Shown: piece after piece, positions 1 through 6,895 of the stretch
Layout of the letters: the number at the start of each line of letters is the position of its first letter
How positions within the stretch are numbered: the stretch's first letter is position 1
NCBI GenBank assembly: GCA_016207465.1
Contig: JACQPP010000090.1
Span: 1 to 51,828, forward strand
Source of the DNA: Methanobacteriota archaeon
GTDB taxonomy: Archaea; Halobacteriota; Syntropharchaeia; JACQPP01
Length of the DNA: 51,828 nucleotides
Direction of reading: 5' to 3'
The notes under the pieces: generated by a model
The model's input: only the letters and a program-made list of their open reading frames with translations
Told to the model about the DNA's origin: nothing
The model's database searches: none
Position numbers and translations under genes: made by a program

Positions 1-1078
1 AGACCATCTCGTCCTCGCCGATTTTGCGCTCCTCCACCAGCCCGGCGTAGCCCAGGTCGTCCTTGGTGATTTCGTCGATGCTGGTGGCCACCTTGGCCCC
101 GGTGGCCCGCGCCAGCTTCTCCATGTCGCTCTCCTTGACCCGGCGCACCGCCAGGATGTTCTTCTTGGCCAGGAAGTGCTGGGCCAGGTCGTCGATGCCC
201 TTCTGGCAGAAGAGGACGTTGGCCCCCGTGGCCGCAATCTTCTCCGCCATGCCCCGGAGCATCTTCTCCTCCTGGTCCATGAAGGACTGGAGCTGGTCCG
301 GGGAGGTGATTTCAATCTTGGCGTCCACCTCGGTCTTCTCAATCTCCAGGGCGCTGTCCACCAGGGCAATCCGGGCCTTCTCAATCTTGGTGGGCATCCC
401 CGGGTGGACCTTCTCCTTGTCCACAATCATGCCCTCGATGAGCTGGCTGTCCTCGACGGAGCCCCCCATCTTCTTCTCCACCTTGATGTGGTCCACATCC
501 ACCTTGCCGTTCTCGTCCACCACGGCCTTCACGGCCTTGACGGAGAGCTTGGCGAAGTGCTCCAGGGCCACGTCGGCCCCCTTGCCGGTTATGGAGGTGG
601 TGGCAATCTTCCGGAGGGCCGCCTCGTCGTCCGGGGAGACCTTGACGGCGAGCTTGTCCAGGATTTCAAAGCACTTGGTGGATGCCAGCCGGTAGCCGGC
701 GGCGATGGTGGTGGGGTGCACATCCTGGTCAATGAGATCCTCGGCCTTCTTCAGCAGCTCCCCCGCCAGCACAACGGCGGTGGTGGTCCCGTCCCCCACC
801 TCGTCGTCCTGGGTCTTCGCCACCTCGACCATCATCTTGGCCGCGGGATGCTCGATGTCCATCTCCTTCAGGATGGTGGCCCCGTCGTTGGTGATGACCA
901 CATCCCCCATGGAGTCCACCAGCATCTTGTCCATGCCCTTCGGCCCAAGGGTGGTTCGCACCGCCGCCGCCACCGCCTTGGCCGCCAGGATATTCCGGCC
1001 CTGGGCCTCCCGGCCCCGAGTCCGCTCCGAGCCCTCCTTCAAGATGAAAATCGGTTGTCCCGACAGTTGTCCGCCCAT
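1..1078 (-). CDS. thsA: Thermosome subunit (group II chaperonin), C-terminus cut by window edge
   Basis: This is the N-terminal two thirds (359 codons of about 540) of an archaeal group II chaperonin, a cytosolic ATP-driven double-ring folding machine. Visible family motifs are the ATP-binding TLGPKGMDKMLV near residue 45, NDGATIL near 65 and the catalytic GDGTTTAV loop near 95, followed by the equatorial and start of the apical domain (VEKKMGGS, LIEGMIVDKE). The start is set by an AGGAGGT Shine-Dalgarno a few bases upstream and by the conserved GQPIFILKEG N-terminus. The C-terminal Gly/Met tail lies outside the window. The gene has its own promoter (separate entry). Family assignment is certain; which paralogue (alpha or beta) cannot be told. 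Confidence 0.97.
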   Translation of the reverse strand, partial: MGGQLSGQPIFILKEGSERTRGREAQGRNILAAKAVAAAVRTTLGPKGMDKMLVDSMGDVVITNDGATILKEMDIEHPAAKMMVEVAKTQDDEVGDGTTTAVVLAGELLKKAEDLIDQDVHPTTIAAGYRLASTKCFEILDKLAVKVSPDDEAALRKIATTSITGKGADVALEHFAKLSVKAVKAVVDENGKVDVDHIKVEKKMGGSVEDSQLIEGMIVDKEKVHPGMPTKIEKARIALVDSALEIEKTEVDAKIEITSPDQLQSFMDQEEKMLRGMAEKIAATGANVLFCQKGIDDLAQHFLAKKNILAVRRVKESDMEKLARATGAKVATSIDEITKDDLGYAGLVEERKIGEDEMV

Positions 1079-1094
1079 AGATACCTCCTGTTTT

Positions 1095-1138
1095 CACTGG
1101 AAAGTGGAACCCAGATAGAAATAAAGTTCTATATAAAG
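1095..1138 (-). promoter_or_regulatory. Thermosome promoter with inverted repeat at the start-site region
   Basis: On the minus strand a TATA box (CTTTATATAG, 1129-1138) lies about 25 bp before a predicted start site near 1104. A short inverted repeat, CACT-GGAA-AGTG (1095-1106), sits right at that start site, where an archaeal repressor would block transcription. The operator role is inference. Confidence 0.6.
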
Positions 1139-1414
1139 CTATCGCTTCTTTTTCTCTTCCGCCGCGGCCGGGGACACCTTCTTGGACTCCACCTGGCGCA
1201 TGATGACGATGTCCGCAACGGCGGTGATCCAGCGGTAGGGGATGATGACCCCGCGGGCGTCCACGTCGAAGAGGTCGCGGTTCACGTTGCCCACGGCGAT
1301 GCCGAGGATGCGCTTGTCGTTGGGGTCCAGCACCACATCATCCACGCGCCCCACAAACTTTCCCTTGGTCGTATAGACGTCGAGATTGTGGAAGGCGGAC
1401 AGTTCCATCCGCAT
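1139..1414 (-). CDS. PRC-barrel domain protein
   Basis: A 91-residue PRC-barrel protein. The barrel runs over residues 6-70 (motifs LDVYTTKGKFVGRVDDVVLD, VDARGVIIPYRWITAV) and ends in a charged tail of Glu, Lys and Arg. Archaeal PRC-barrel proteins are small beta-barrel adaptors; family members act in ribosome maturation (RimM-like) or associate with cell-division proteins, but their partner here is unknown. Two ATGs (1414 and 1408) are possible. A TATA-like GTTTTAATAC at about 1441-1453 suggests a short leader or none. It lies between divergent ahcY and the downstream thermosome, which has its own promoter. Confidence 0.88.
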   Translation of the reverse strand: MRMELSAFHNLDVYTTKGKFVGRVDDVVLDPNDKRILGIAVGNVNRDLFDVDARGVIIPYRWITAVADIVIMRQVESKKVSPAAAEEKKKR

Positions 1415-1502
1415 AGGAAATCAGGGGATACATGGCCCCTCCGTATTAAAACTTTGTGGTTTCCGGTTGCCGGAAAAGCGAGTTGCCGGAGCCCTCCCGG
1501 GG

Positions 1503-1514
1503 CTTTAAGTATAT
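1503..1514 (+). promoter_or_regulatory. TATA box of ahcY
   Basis: CTTTAAGTATAT on the plus strand predicts a transcript start near 1533. That rules out the upstream GTG at 1525 as initiator and favours GTG 1552, which has GAGG 5 bp before it. Confidence 0.6.
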
Positions 1515-1551
1515 GTAGTCCGATGTGGTAGTCCTGGGTCGCGAGGAATCC

Positions 1552-2808
1552 GTGAAGTCTCCCATCCTGAAGAACCCCCGGCTGGCCGCGGAGGGCAGGA
1601 GGCGCATTGATTACGTCTCGGGGCGGATGCCGGTGCTGGAGCGGGTGCGGCGGGAGTTCCAGCGGGGCCGTCCCCTGCGGGGGCTGCGGGTGGTGGCCTG
1701 CCTCCATGTGACGGTGGAGACCGCCAACCTCATCCGCACCCTCCGGGCGGGGGGCGCCCAGGTGGCCGTGACCGGCTCGAATCCGCTCTCCACCCAGGAT
1801 GACATCGCCGCCGCCCTGGCCCGGGAGGGGGTCCACACCTATGCCTTCCGGGGGCAGAGCCAGCGGGACTACTACCGCTGCATCCAGGCGGCCCTCGACA
1901 TCCGCCCCCAGGTGGTCCTGGACGACGGGGCCGACGTGATTGCTACCCTCCACCACGAGCGGCAGGACCTCCTCGAGGGGGTGGTGGGGGCCTGCGAGGA
2001 GACCACCACCGGCGTGGTGCGCCTGCGGGCCCTGGAGGCCCAGGGGCGGCTTCGCTTCCCGGTGCTGGCGGTGAACGACGCGGAGACCAAGATGATGTTC
2101 GACAACCGCTATGGGACGGGCCAGTCCACCCTCCACGGGGTGATGAACGCCACCAACATCCTCTTCGCGGGGAGGGCGGTGGTGGTGGCGGGATACGGCT
2201 GGTGCGGGCGGGGCATCGCGAGCCGAGCCCGGGGGCTGGGGGCCAACGTGATTGTGGTGGAGGTCCACCCCCGCAAGGCCCTGGAGGCGCTCATGGACGG
2301 CTACCGGGTGATGCCCATGTCGGAGGCGGCCCCCCTGGGGGAGGTCTTCATCACCGCCACCGGCGACACCTCCGTCCTCCGCGCCGAGCATTTCCGCCGG
2401 ATGCCCGATGGGGCCATCCTCTCCAACGCGGGCCACTTCAACGTGGAGGTGGACATCGCGGCCCTGCGCCGGGCCTCCCGGCGGGTGCGGACCATCCGGG
2501 AGAACCTGGTGGAGTTCACCCTCCGGGGCGGCCGGAGGCTCTACCTGCTGGCCGACGGGAGGCTCGTCAACCTCGCGGCGGCCCAGGGACACCCCCCGGA
2601 GGTCATGGACATGAGTTTCGCCAACCAGGCCCTCGGCGTCCGCTATCTGGCCCAGCGCCGGGGGGAACTGGAGCCCCGGGTCTACCCCATCCCCCACGAC
2701 ATCGACGACCAGGTGGCCCGGCTGAAACTGGCGACCCTCGGCGTCCGCACCGAGACCCTCACCCGGCAGCAGGAGAAATACCTCTCCTCCTGGGAACTCG
2801 GAACCTAA
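1552..2808 (+). CDS. ahcY: Adenosylhomocysteinase (S-adenosylhomocysteine or S-inosylhomocysteine hydrolase)
   Basis: Cytosolic NAD-dependent enzyme that clears S-adenosylhomocysteine left by methyltransferases, giving homocysteine and adenosine; some archaeal members prefer S-inosylhomocysteine. 418 residues, full length. Seen: LHVTVETANL (substrate domain), DDGADVI, EETTTGVVRL, the linker NDAETKMMFDNRYGTGQS with the NAD-contacting Asn/Lys residues, the Rossmann loop VAGYGWCGRG, and NAGHFNVE. GTG at 1552 is chosen over GTG 1525 because of the TATA box position and a GAGG ribosome-binding site. It converges on the next gene with a 4-bp overlap of stop codons. Family very sure; adenosine versus inosine specificity open. 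Confidence 0.95.
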   Translation: MKSPILKNPRLAAEGRRRIDYVSGRMPVLERVRREFQRGRPLRGLRVVACLHVTVETANLIRTLRAGGAQVAVTGSNPLSTQDDIAAALAREGVHTYAFRGQSQRDYYRCIQAALDIRPQVVLDDGADVIATLHHERQDLLEGVVGACEETTTGVVRLRALEAQGRLRFPVLAVNDAETKMMFDNRYGTGQSTLHGVMNATNILFAGRAVVVAGYGWCGRGIASRARGLGANVIVVEVHPRKALEALMDGYRVMPMSEAAPLGEVFITATGDTSVLRAEHFRRMPDGAILSNAGHFNVEVDIAALRRASRRVRTIRENLVEFTLRGGRRLYLLADGRLVNLAAAQGHPPEVMDMSFANQALGVRYLAQRRGELEPRVYPIPHDIDDQVARLKLATLGVRTETLTRQQEKYLSSWELGT

Positions 2809-3563
2809 CCTCCTACGACCATCCGGGGAAACCTCGCGGCGTAGTCGCGGGCCTCGCGGACCTCCTCCGGGGTGGCCCACTTGGCCATCTCCCCGCCCCG
2901 CTCGAGGGCATGGTGGAGGCGCAGGAGCTTCTTGAGCCGCGCCCGGGCCTCCGCAATCTCCCTCGGGGCCGGGGGGTGCCAGCCGCGGGCCCGCCCCAGC
3001 TTGTAGACCACGTCCCGGAGCCGCTCGTCCTCCGGGTTCTCCTGGACCTCCATGAGCACCTCGTCCACCGTGGGGGGCCGCAGGAGCCGGGCCTCCAGGG
3101 TCTCCAGGGCGGTGGGGATGACCCGCATGAGGTTCTTGTGGGGGTAGTTGAGGGGGATGTAGCCGCACATGTAGACCGCGTGCTTCTTCTGCTTGGGGAG
3201 GGCGTAGAGGCTGGTCCACCGCTCCCCCTGGAGGCAGGGGAGGCGGATGAGCTCCCCCTCCTGGACCATCCGGCGCACCTGCCGGTGGAAGGTCATCTCC
3301 GTGATGCCCAGCCCCTGGAGGTTCTCCACCAGCTCCTCGGTGGTCCGCGGCCCCTTCTGGAAGAGGGAGAGAAGGTCCAGGGGCTCCCCACGCCTCTCCC
3401 CGCTGTCCCGCTCCACCACCACCCGGGCCCCCCGCTCGGCCCTCTCCAGGGTGAGGCGCACCGCGTCCCGGGGGCCCCAGCCCAGGAACCTCAACTGCTC
3501 CCCGTCCAGGGCCACCAGGGCCCCCCCGCGCCCCGAGGGACGGAGCCTCGCCGCCTTGGCCAT
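2805..3563 (-). CDS. AbrB-like hairpin plus winged-helix protein, unknown role
   Basis: 252 residues, not matched to a named family. Residues about 3-45 (RLRPSGRGGALVALDGEQLR, then FLGWGPRDAVRLTLE) look like a SpoVT/AbrB swapped-hairpin module, where a strand pattern is followed by a GWxPxD turn. Residues about 62-105 (LDLLSLFQKGPRTTEELVEN then MTFHRQVRRMVQEGELIRL) read as a winged helix. The remaining 140 residues are helical and charged, with one YMCGYIPLNYP patch. A DNA-binding regulator is the likeliest role. ATG 3563 is preferred to ATG 3593 because the earlier start would lie across the opposite-strand promoter. Domain calls are by eye and need profile comparison. Confidence 0.6.
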   Translation of the reverse strand: MAKAARLRPSGRGGALVALDGEQLRFLGWGPRDAVRLTLERAERGARVVVERDSGERRGEPLDLLSLFQKGPRTTEELVENLQGLGITEMTFHRQVRRMVQEGELIRLPCLQGERWTSLYALPKQKKHAVYMCGYIPLNYPHKNLMRVIPTALETLEARLLRPPTVDEVLMEVQENPEDERLRDVVYKLGRARGWHPPAPREIAEARARLKKLLRLHHALERGGEMAKWATPEEVREARDYAARFPRMVVGG

Positions 3564-3572
3564 CTCTGAACC

Positions 3573-3581
3573 CTTATATCC
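3573..3581 (+). promoter_or_regulatory. TATA box of the APH-fold kinase gene
   Basis: CTTATATCC about 30 bp before ATG 3609 gives a nearly leaderless plus-strand transcript. Confidence 0.55.
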
Positions 3582-3608
3582 CGCGCCCCTCATCTAATCG
3601 TCGCCGCC

Positions 3609-4718
3609 ATGGCCACCCGGGAGAAGACCCTCACCGACTACCTGCGCTCCCTCTACGGCCCCACCGTCCAAGGGGTCCGGGTCTCCGAGCTGGGCCGTCC
3701 CACCCCGGGACAAATCAAGAGGTTCGGATACGGCCGCCCCTACCAGGTGGAGTTCCAGGTCCATGGCCGGCCCCGGCGGGCGGTCCTCGCCTCCATCGTC
3801 GAATCCCCATTCGGCCACGAGACCCCCTGGGACCGCGCGGGAATCCTCCTCTGGCAACACCACGCCTTCAACACCCTCCCGGGCCACGCCCGCTCTCTCG
3901 ACGTGGGCTTCTTCACCCCCCGCGGGGAGATGCGGAGCGCCGGAGAGGCCGAGGAGTTCTTCCAACTCATGGAGATGGCCCCCGGAGACACCTACGCGAA
4001 GGACCTGGAGCGAATCCGCGCCACCGGGGCCACCCCCCTCGACCAGCGCCGGGTGGACTCCATGGCCTCCTACCTCGCCGGAATCCACCGCCGCAAGTCC
4101 CGGAAGGCCATCCTCTGGCACCGCCGGGTCCGCGACCTCGTCGGCCACGGAGAGATGATACTCGGCATGGGCGACTCCTACCCCCCCGGCTGGGAGCGCA
4201 GGCTCGCCGGGGTCGAGAAACAGGCCGTCGAGTGGCGCTGGAAACTCAAGCAGTATCCCCACCGCCTCTCCTGGGTCCACGGGGACTTCCACCCCTGGAA
4301 CATCCTGTTCACTCTCCCCCCATCCGCAGGAGGGGGGGAGTCTCGACGCAGTCGGGACCAGGGGGTGAAGTTCCACCTCCTGGACCGCTCCCGCGGCGAG
4401 TGGGGGGAACCCGGGGACGACGTGAGCAGCATCACCATCAACTACATCCTCTTCAGCGTCCTCAAGCACGGAAAACTGGCGGGGGACTACCAGAGGCTGT
4501 TCGAGAGGTTCTACCAGGTCTATCTGAAGAAATCCGGGGACCGGGAGATGCTCGATGTCATCCAGCCCTGGTACGCATTCCGGGGGCTCGTCGTGGCGAG
4601 CCCGGTGTGGTATCCCAACCACACGAAACGGCAACGGGAGGCCCTGTTCGGGTTCGTGGAGAATGTGATGGATGTGAAGCGATTTGACCCGAAGCGGGTG
4701 AACCGGTATCTGGGTTAG
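3609..4718 (+). CDS. APH-fold phosphotransferase family protein
   Basis: 369-residue protein of the aminoglycoside phosphotransferase/choline kinase-like fold. The catalytic Brenner-type motif WVHGDFHPWNILF (about residues 228-240) carries the catalytic Asp and the Mg-binding Asn, and LLDRSRGEWGEPGDDV (about 262-277) supplies the second metal Asp, though with Arg-Ser where many relatives have Trp/Phe-Glu. The loop between them holds a low-complexity Gly/Ser/Arg insert (PPSAGGGESRRSRDQG). The substrate cannot be read from sequence: sugars, amino alcohols or antibiotics are all possible. Archaeal chromosomal copies are usually housekeeping rather than resistance genes. It overlaps by 4 bp the convergent ubiquitin-like gene. 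Confidence 0.85.
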   Translation: MATREKTLTDYLRSLYGPTVQGVRVSELGRPTPGQIKRFGYGRPYQVEFQVHGRPRRAVLASIVESPFGHETPWDRAGILLWQHHAFNTLPGHARSLDVGFFTPRGEMRSAGEAEEFFQLMEMAPGDTYAKDLERIRATGATPLDQRRVDSMASYLAGIHRRKSRKAILWHRRVRDLVGHGEMILGMGDSYPPGWERRLAGVEKQAVEWRWKLKQYPHRLSWVHGDFHPWNILFTLPPSAGGGESRRSRDQGVKFHLLDRSRGEWGEPGDDVSSITINYILFSVLKHGKLAGDYQRLFERFYQVYLKKSGDREMLDVIQPWYAFRGLVVASPVWYPNHTKRQREALFGFVENVMDVKRFDPKRVNRYLG

Positions 4719-4921
4719 CCCCCCGACACCACCCGTAGCACCCGCACCTCTCCCTCCTCCACCTTCTCGTCCCCGGGGACCGGGTTCTCCCCGCGGAACA
4801 CCACGACGGTCTCGGGGTTGAATCCGAGTTTCTCCATGGCCTGGTCGTAGGTGGTCCCCTCGGGGAGTTCGAGGGTCTGTTCGCCCTGGGGGAATAGTTT
4901 CACGTGGATTTGCACCATCAT
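4715..4921 (-). CDS. MoaD/ThiS-like ubiquitin-fold protein ending in Gly-Gly (SAMP-like)
   Basis: 68 residues with a beta-grasp pattern (VQIHVKLFPQGEQTLELPEG, TTYDQAMEKLGFNPETVVVF, EEGEVRVLRVVSGG) and a free C-terminal diglycine. In ThiS, MoaD and the archaeal SAMPs this tail is adenylated by an E1-like enzyme and then thiocarboxylated or conjugated to lysines. Roles fitting this protein are sulfur donation for molybdopterin, thiamine or tRNA thiolation, or protein modification. Two adjacent ATGs (4921, 4918) could start it. It follows the acyl-CoA ligase stop by about 14 bp and is probably co-transcribed. No E1-like partner is in the window, so the pathway is open. Confidence 0.87.
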   Translation of the reverse strand: MMVQIHVKLFPQGEQTLELPEGTTYDQAMEKLGFNPETVVVFRGENPVPGDEKVEEGEVRVLRVVSGG

Positions 4922-4936
4922 CTGCGTAATCTGTTT
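4918..4936 (-). repeat. CAGATTACGCAGAT-type short repeat
   Basis: The gap between the acyl-CoA ligase stop and the ubiquitin-like start carries CAGATTACGCAGATG on the minus strand. A related copy (GCAGATTTCGCAGATTATG) is at 39831-39849. It may be one dispersed repeat family. Confidence 0.4.
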
Positions 4937-6851
4937 ACTGCCGGAACATCTCTTTCACTTTGGCCCTCTGGACCTTGCCGACGGGGGTGATGGGGAGTTG
5001 TTCGGCGAAGCGCACCGATTTGGGTTTCTTGTATCCGGCCATCTTTCCCTTGCACCACTCCAGTATCTCCTGCTCGGTCACGGTGGCCCCGGGTTTGGGC
5101 TGGATGACGGCGCGGACGGCCTCTCCCCATTCGGGGTCGGGGACTCCGATGACGCAGACCTCCTCGACGGCGGGGTGCTTGGCGAGGAGTTCCTCGACTT
5201 CGAGGGGGTAGATTTTCTCGGCGCCGCTGTTGATGCATTCCCCGGTGCGTTCGAGGACGTAGATGAGTCCCTCCTCGTCGCGGCGGGCGAGGTCGCCGCT
5301 GTGGAACCAGCCGTCGCGTATTGCTTTTTTGGTCTTCTCCTCGTCTTTGTAGTATCCGGCCATGATGGTCTCGGCCTTGTAGATGAGTTCCCCCGGCTGT
5401 CCCGAGGGCACGTCGCGGCCCTGCTCGTCCACGATGCGGATTTCGACTCCGGGGAGGCCGGGGCCGATGCACCGCTCCTGGACCATCTGGATGTCGGCGT
5501 CGATGTTCATGGAGACGGCGGGGCTCATCTCGGTCTGGCCCATGACGTCGGCCACGATGGCGTTGGGGAACACCTGGAGCATCTGCTTCTTGATGTCGCC
5601 GGGGAGGAGGGCGGCGCCGCTGACGCAGGTGGCGATGCCGGAGAGGTCTAATTCCCGGAGCGGAGGGTGCTGGAGGAGGCGCTTCCACATGGTGGGAACC
5701 AGGAAGATGATGGCGGGCTTCTCGCGGCGGAGGATGTCCACCACCTCCTGGGGGTCGAAGCGGGATTTGGAGAGGAGGAGGAGGGCGCCGCCCCCGGCGA
5801 TAATCCAGGTGCACATGAAGGAGTAGCCCCCGCCGTGGAACAGGGGGGGACCCAGGATGGTCTTGTGCTCCGTGCGGCCCCCCTCGGAGATTGCGCGGAC
5901 CGCCTTCAGGAAGGGGATGGTGTTCCGGGTCACCCGGACCTTCTTCCGGAGTGCCATGGCGATGACGTGGAGGCGCGCGAAGGGCCGCTTGGACCAGATG
6001 TAGGCGAGGAGTTTGCCCATCTCGATGGGCACGTTTCCCCGCACGCTCATGCGGAAATGGGGGCCGGGGGGCTCCCCCCGGTAGGCGTGGAGGCGCCCCT
6101 CCCGGGCCACCAGGCTGATGACGGAGTGGGCCTGGTCGATGACCAGGGGCGTCCCCTGGAACTCGGGCTTCTGGAGGGCCTTGACCATCTCCGCCAGCCG
6201 GGTGGAGAGGCCGAAGGCGAGCCTGCGGTCGAACTCCCCGCTCCGGGACTTGCCCCACGGGGGCAGGAAGGCGTCGAGGGCCCGGGTGGCCATGTCCATG
6301 TCCTTCAGGAAGTGGGAGTAGGTGAGGACCACCCCCTTCGGCATCCCTGTGGTCCCCCCCGTGTAGAGCAGGGCCGCGACATCGCTCTCCGGGACCTTCA
6401 CCCGGGGCTCCCGGGGTGAGTGGGAGTCCCGCCAGGCGGCGTACTCGGGGCCCCGGTTCACGGATTCTCCCTGGCAGACCACGTGGCGCACCCCCTTCAG
6501 GTTCGGCAGGGCCCGCTGGACCTCGGGGAGGAACTCCCGGTCGAGGAGGATGACCTCGGAGTCCGAGTTGTTGACAATGTATTCGATTTCCCCCGCCACG
6601 AAGCGGTAGTTGAGGGGCACCGACACGGCGCCGAGTTTCTGGATTCCCAGGTTGGTCTCGATGAACTCGGGGGAATTGCGGAACAGGAACGCGACCTTGG
6701 TCCCCCGCCGGACCCCCAGGGAGCGGAGGCCGTTGGCCACCCGGTTCGCCCGGGCGTTCAACATGGACCAGGTGAGCCGCTCCTCCCCCGAGAGGAGGCA
6801 GAGGTCGTCGGGGATGTGCCTGGCGAAGAGGGCCACTCGGGCGCCGAACAT
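4935..6851 (-). CDS. Acyl-CoA synthetase (AMP-forming) with large insertion
   Basis: ANL-superfamily ligase that activates a carboxylic acid, probably a fatty or aryl acid, to acyl-CoA with ATP. 638 residues. Motifs: P-loop LLYTGGTTGMPKG (about 162-174), GPPLFHGGG (335-343), MGQTEMSPA (A5), WFHSGDLARRDEEGLIYVLERTGE (A7/A8) and the catalytic Lys in PVGKVQRAK near the C-terminus. Between the P-loop and PPLFH there are about 150 residues instead of the usual 35-45, so roughly 105 residues are inserted. ATG 6851 is chosen over GTG 6875 from the TATA box at 6883-6892. It likely feeds the beta-oxidation enzymes elsewhere in the window. Chain-length preference is unknown. Confidence 0.93.
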   Translation of the reverse strand: MFGARVALFARHIPDDLCLLSGEERLTWSMLNARANRVANGLRSLGVRRGTKVAFLFRNSPEFIETNLGIQKLGAVSVPLNYRFVAGEIEYIVNNSDSEVILLDREFLPEVQRALPNLKGVRHVVCQGESVNRGPEYAAWRDSHSPREPRVKVPESDVAALLYTGGTTGMPKGVVLTYSHFLKDMDMATRALDAFLPPWGKSRSGEFDRRLAFGLSTRLAEMVKALQKPEFQGTPLVIDQAHSVISLVAREGRLHAYRGEPPGPHFRMSVRGNVPIEMGKLLAYIWSKRPFARLHVIAMALRKKVRVTRNTIPFLKAVRAISEGGRTEHKTILGPPLFHGGGYSFMCTWIIAGGGALLLLSKSRFDPQEVVDILRREKPAIIFLVPTMWKRLLQHPPLRELDLSGIATCVSGAALLPGDIKKQMLQVFPNAIVADVMGQTEMSPAVSMNIDADIQMVQERCIGPGLPGVEIRIVDEQGRDVPSGQPGELIYKAETIMAGYYKDEEKTKKAIRDGWFHSGDLARRDEEGLIYVLERTGECINSGAEKIYPLEVEELLAKHPAVEEVCVIGVPDPEWGEAVRAVIQPKPGATVTEQEILEWCKGKMAGYKKPKSVRFAEQLPITPVGKVQRAKVKEMFRQ

Positions 6852-6882
6852 GGGTTCCCGCGAATTTCGTCGCACCAGAGAC

Positions 6883-6892
6883 GGATAAATGT
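6883..6892 (-). promoter_or_regulatory. TATA box of the acyl-CoA ligase operon
   Basis: ACATTTATCC on the minus strand, about 37 bp before ATG 6851. It lies only a few bases from the stop of the upstream Smc-like gene, so the ligase and the ubiquitin-like gene likely form their own transcript. Confidence 0.5.
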
Positions 6893-6895
6893 TGT

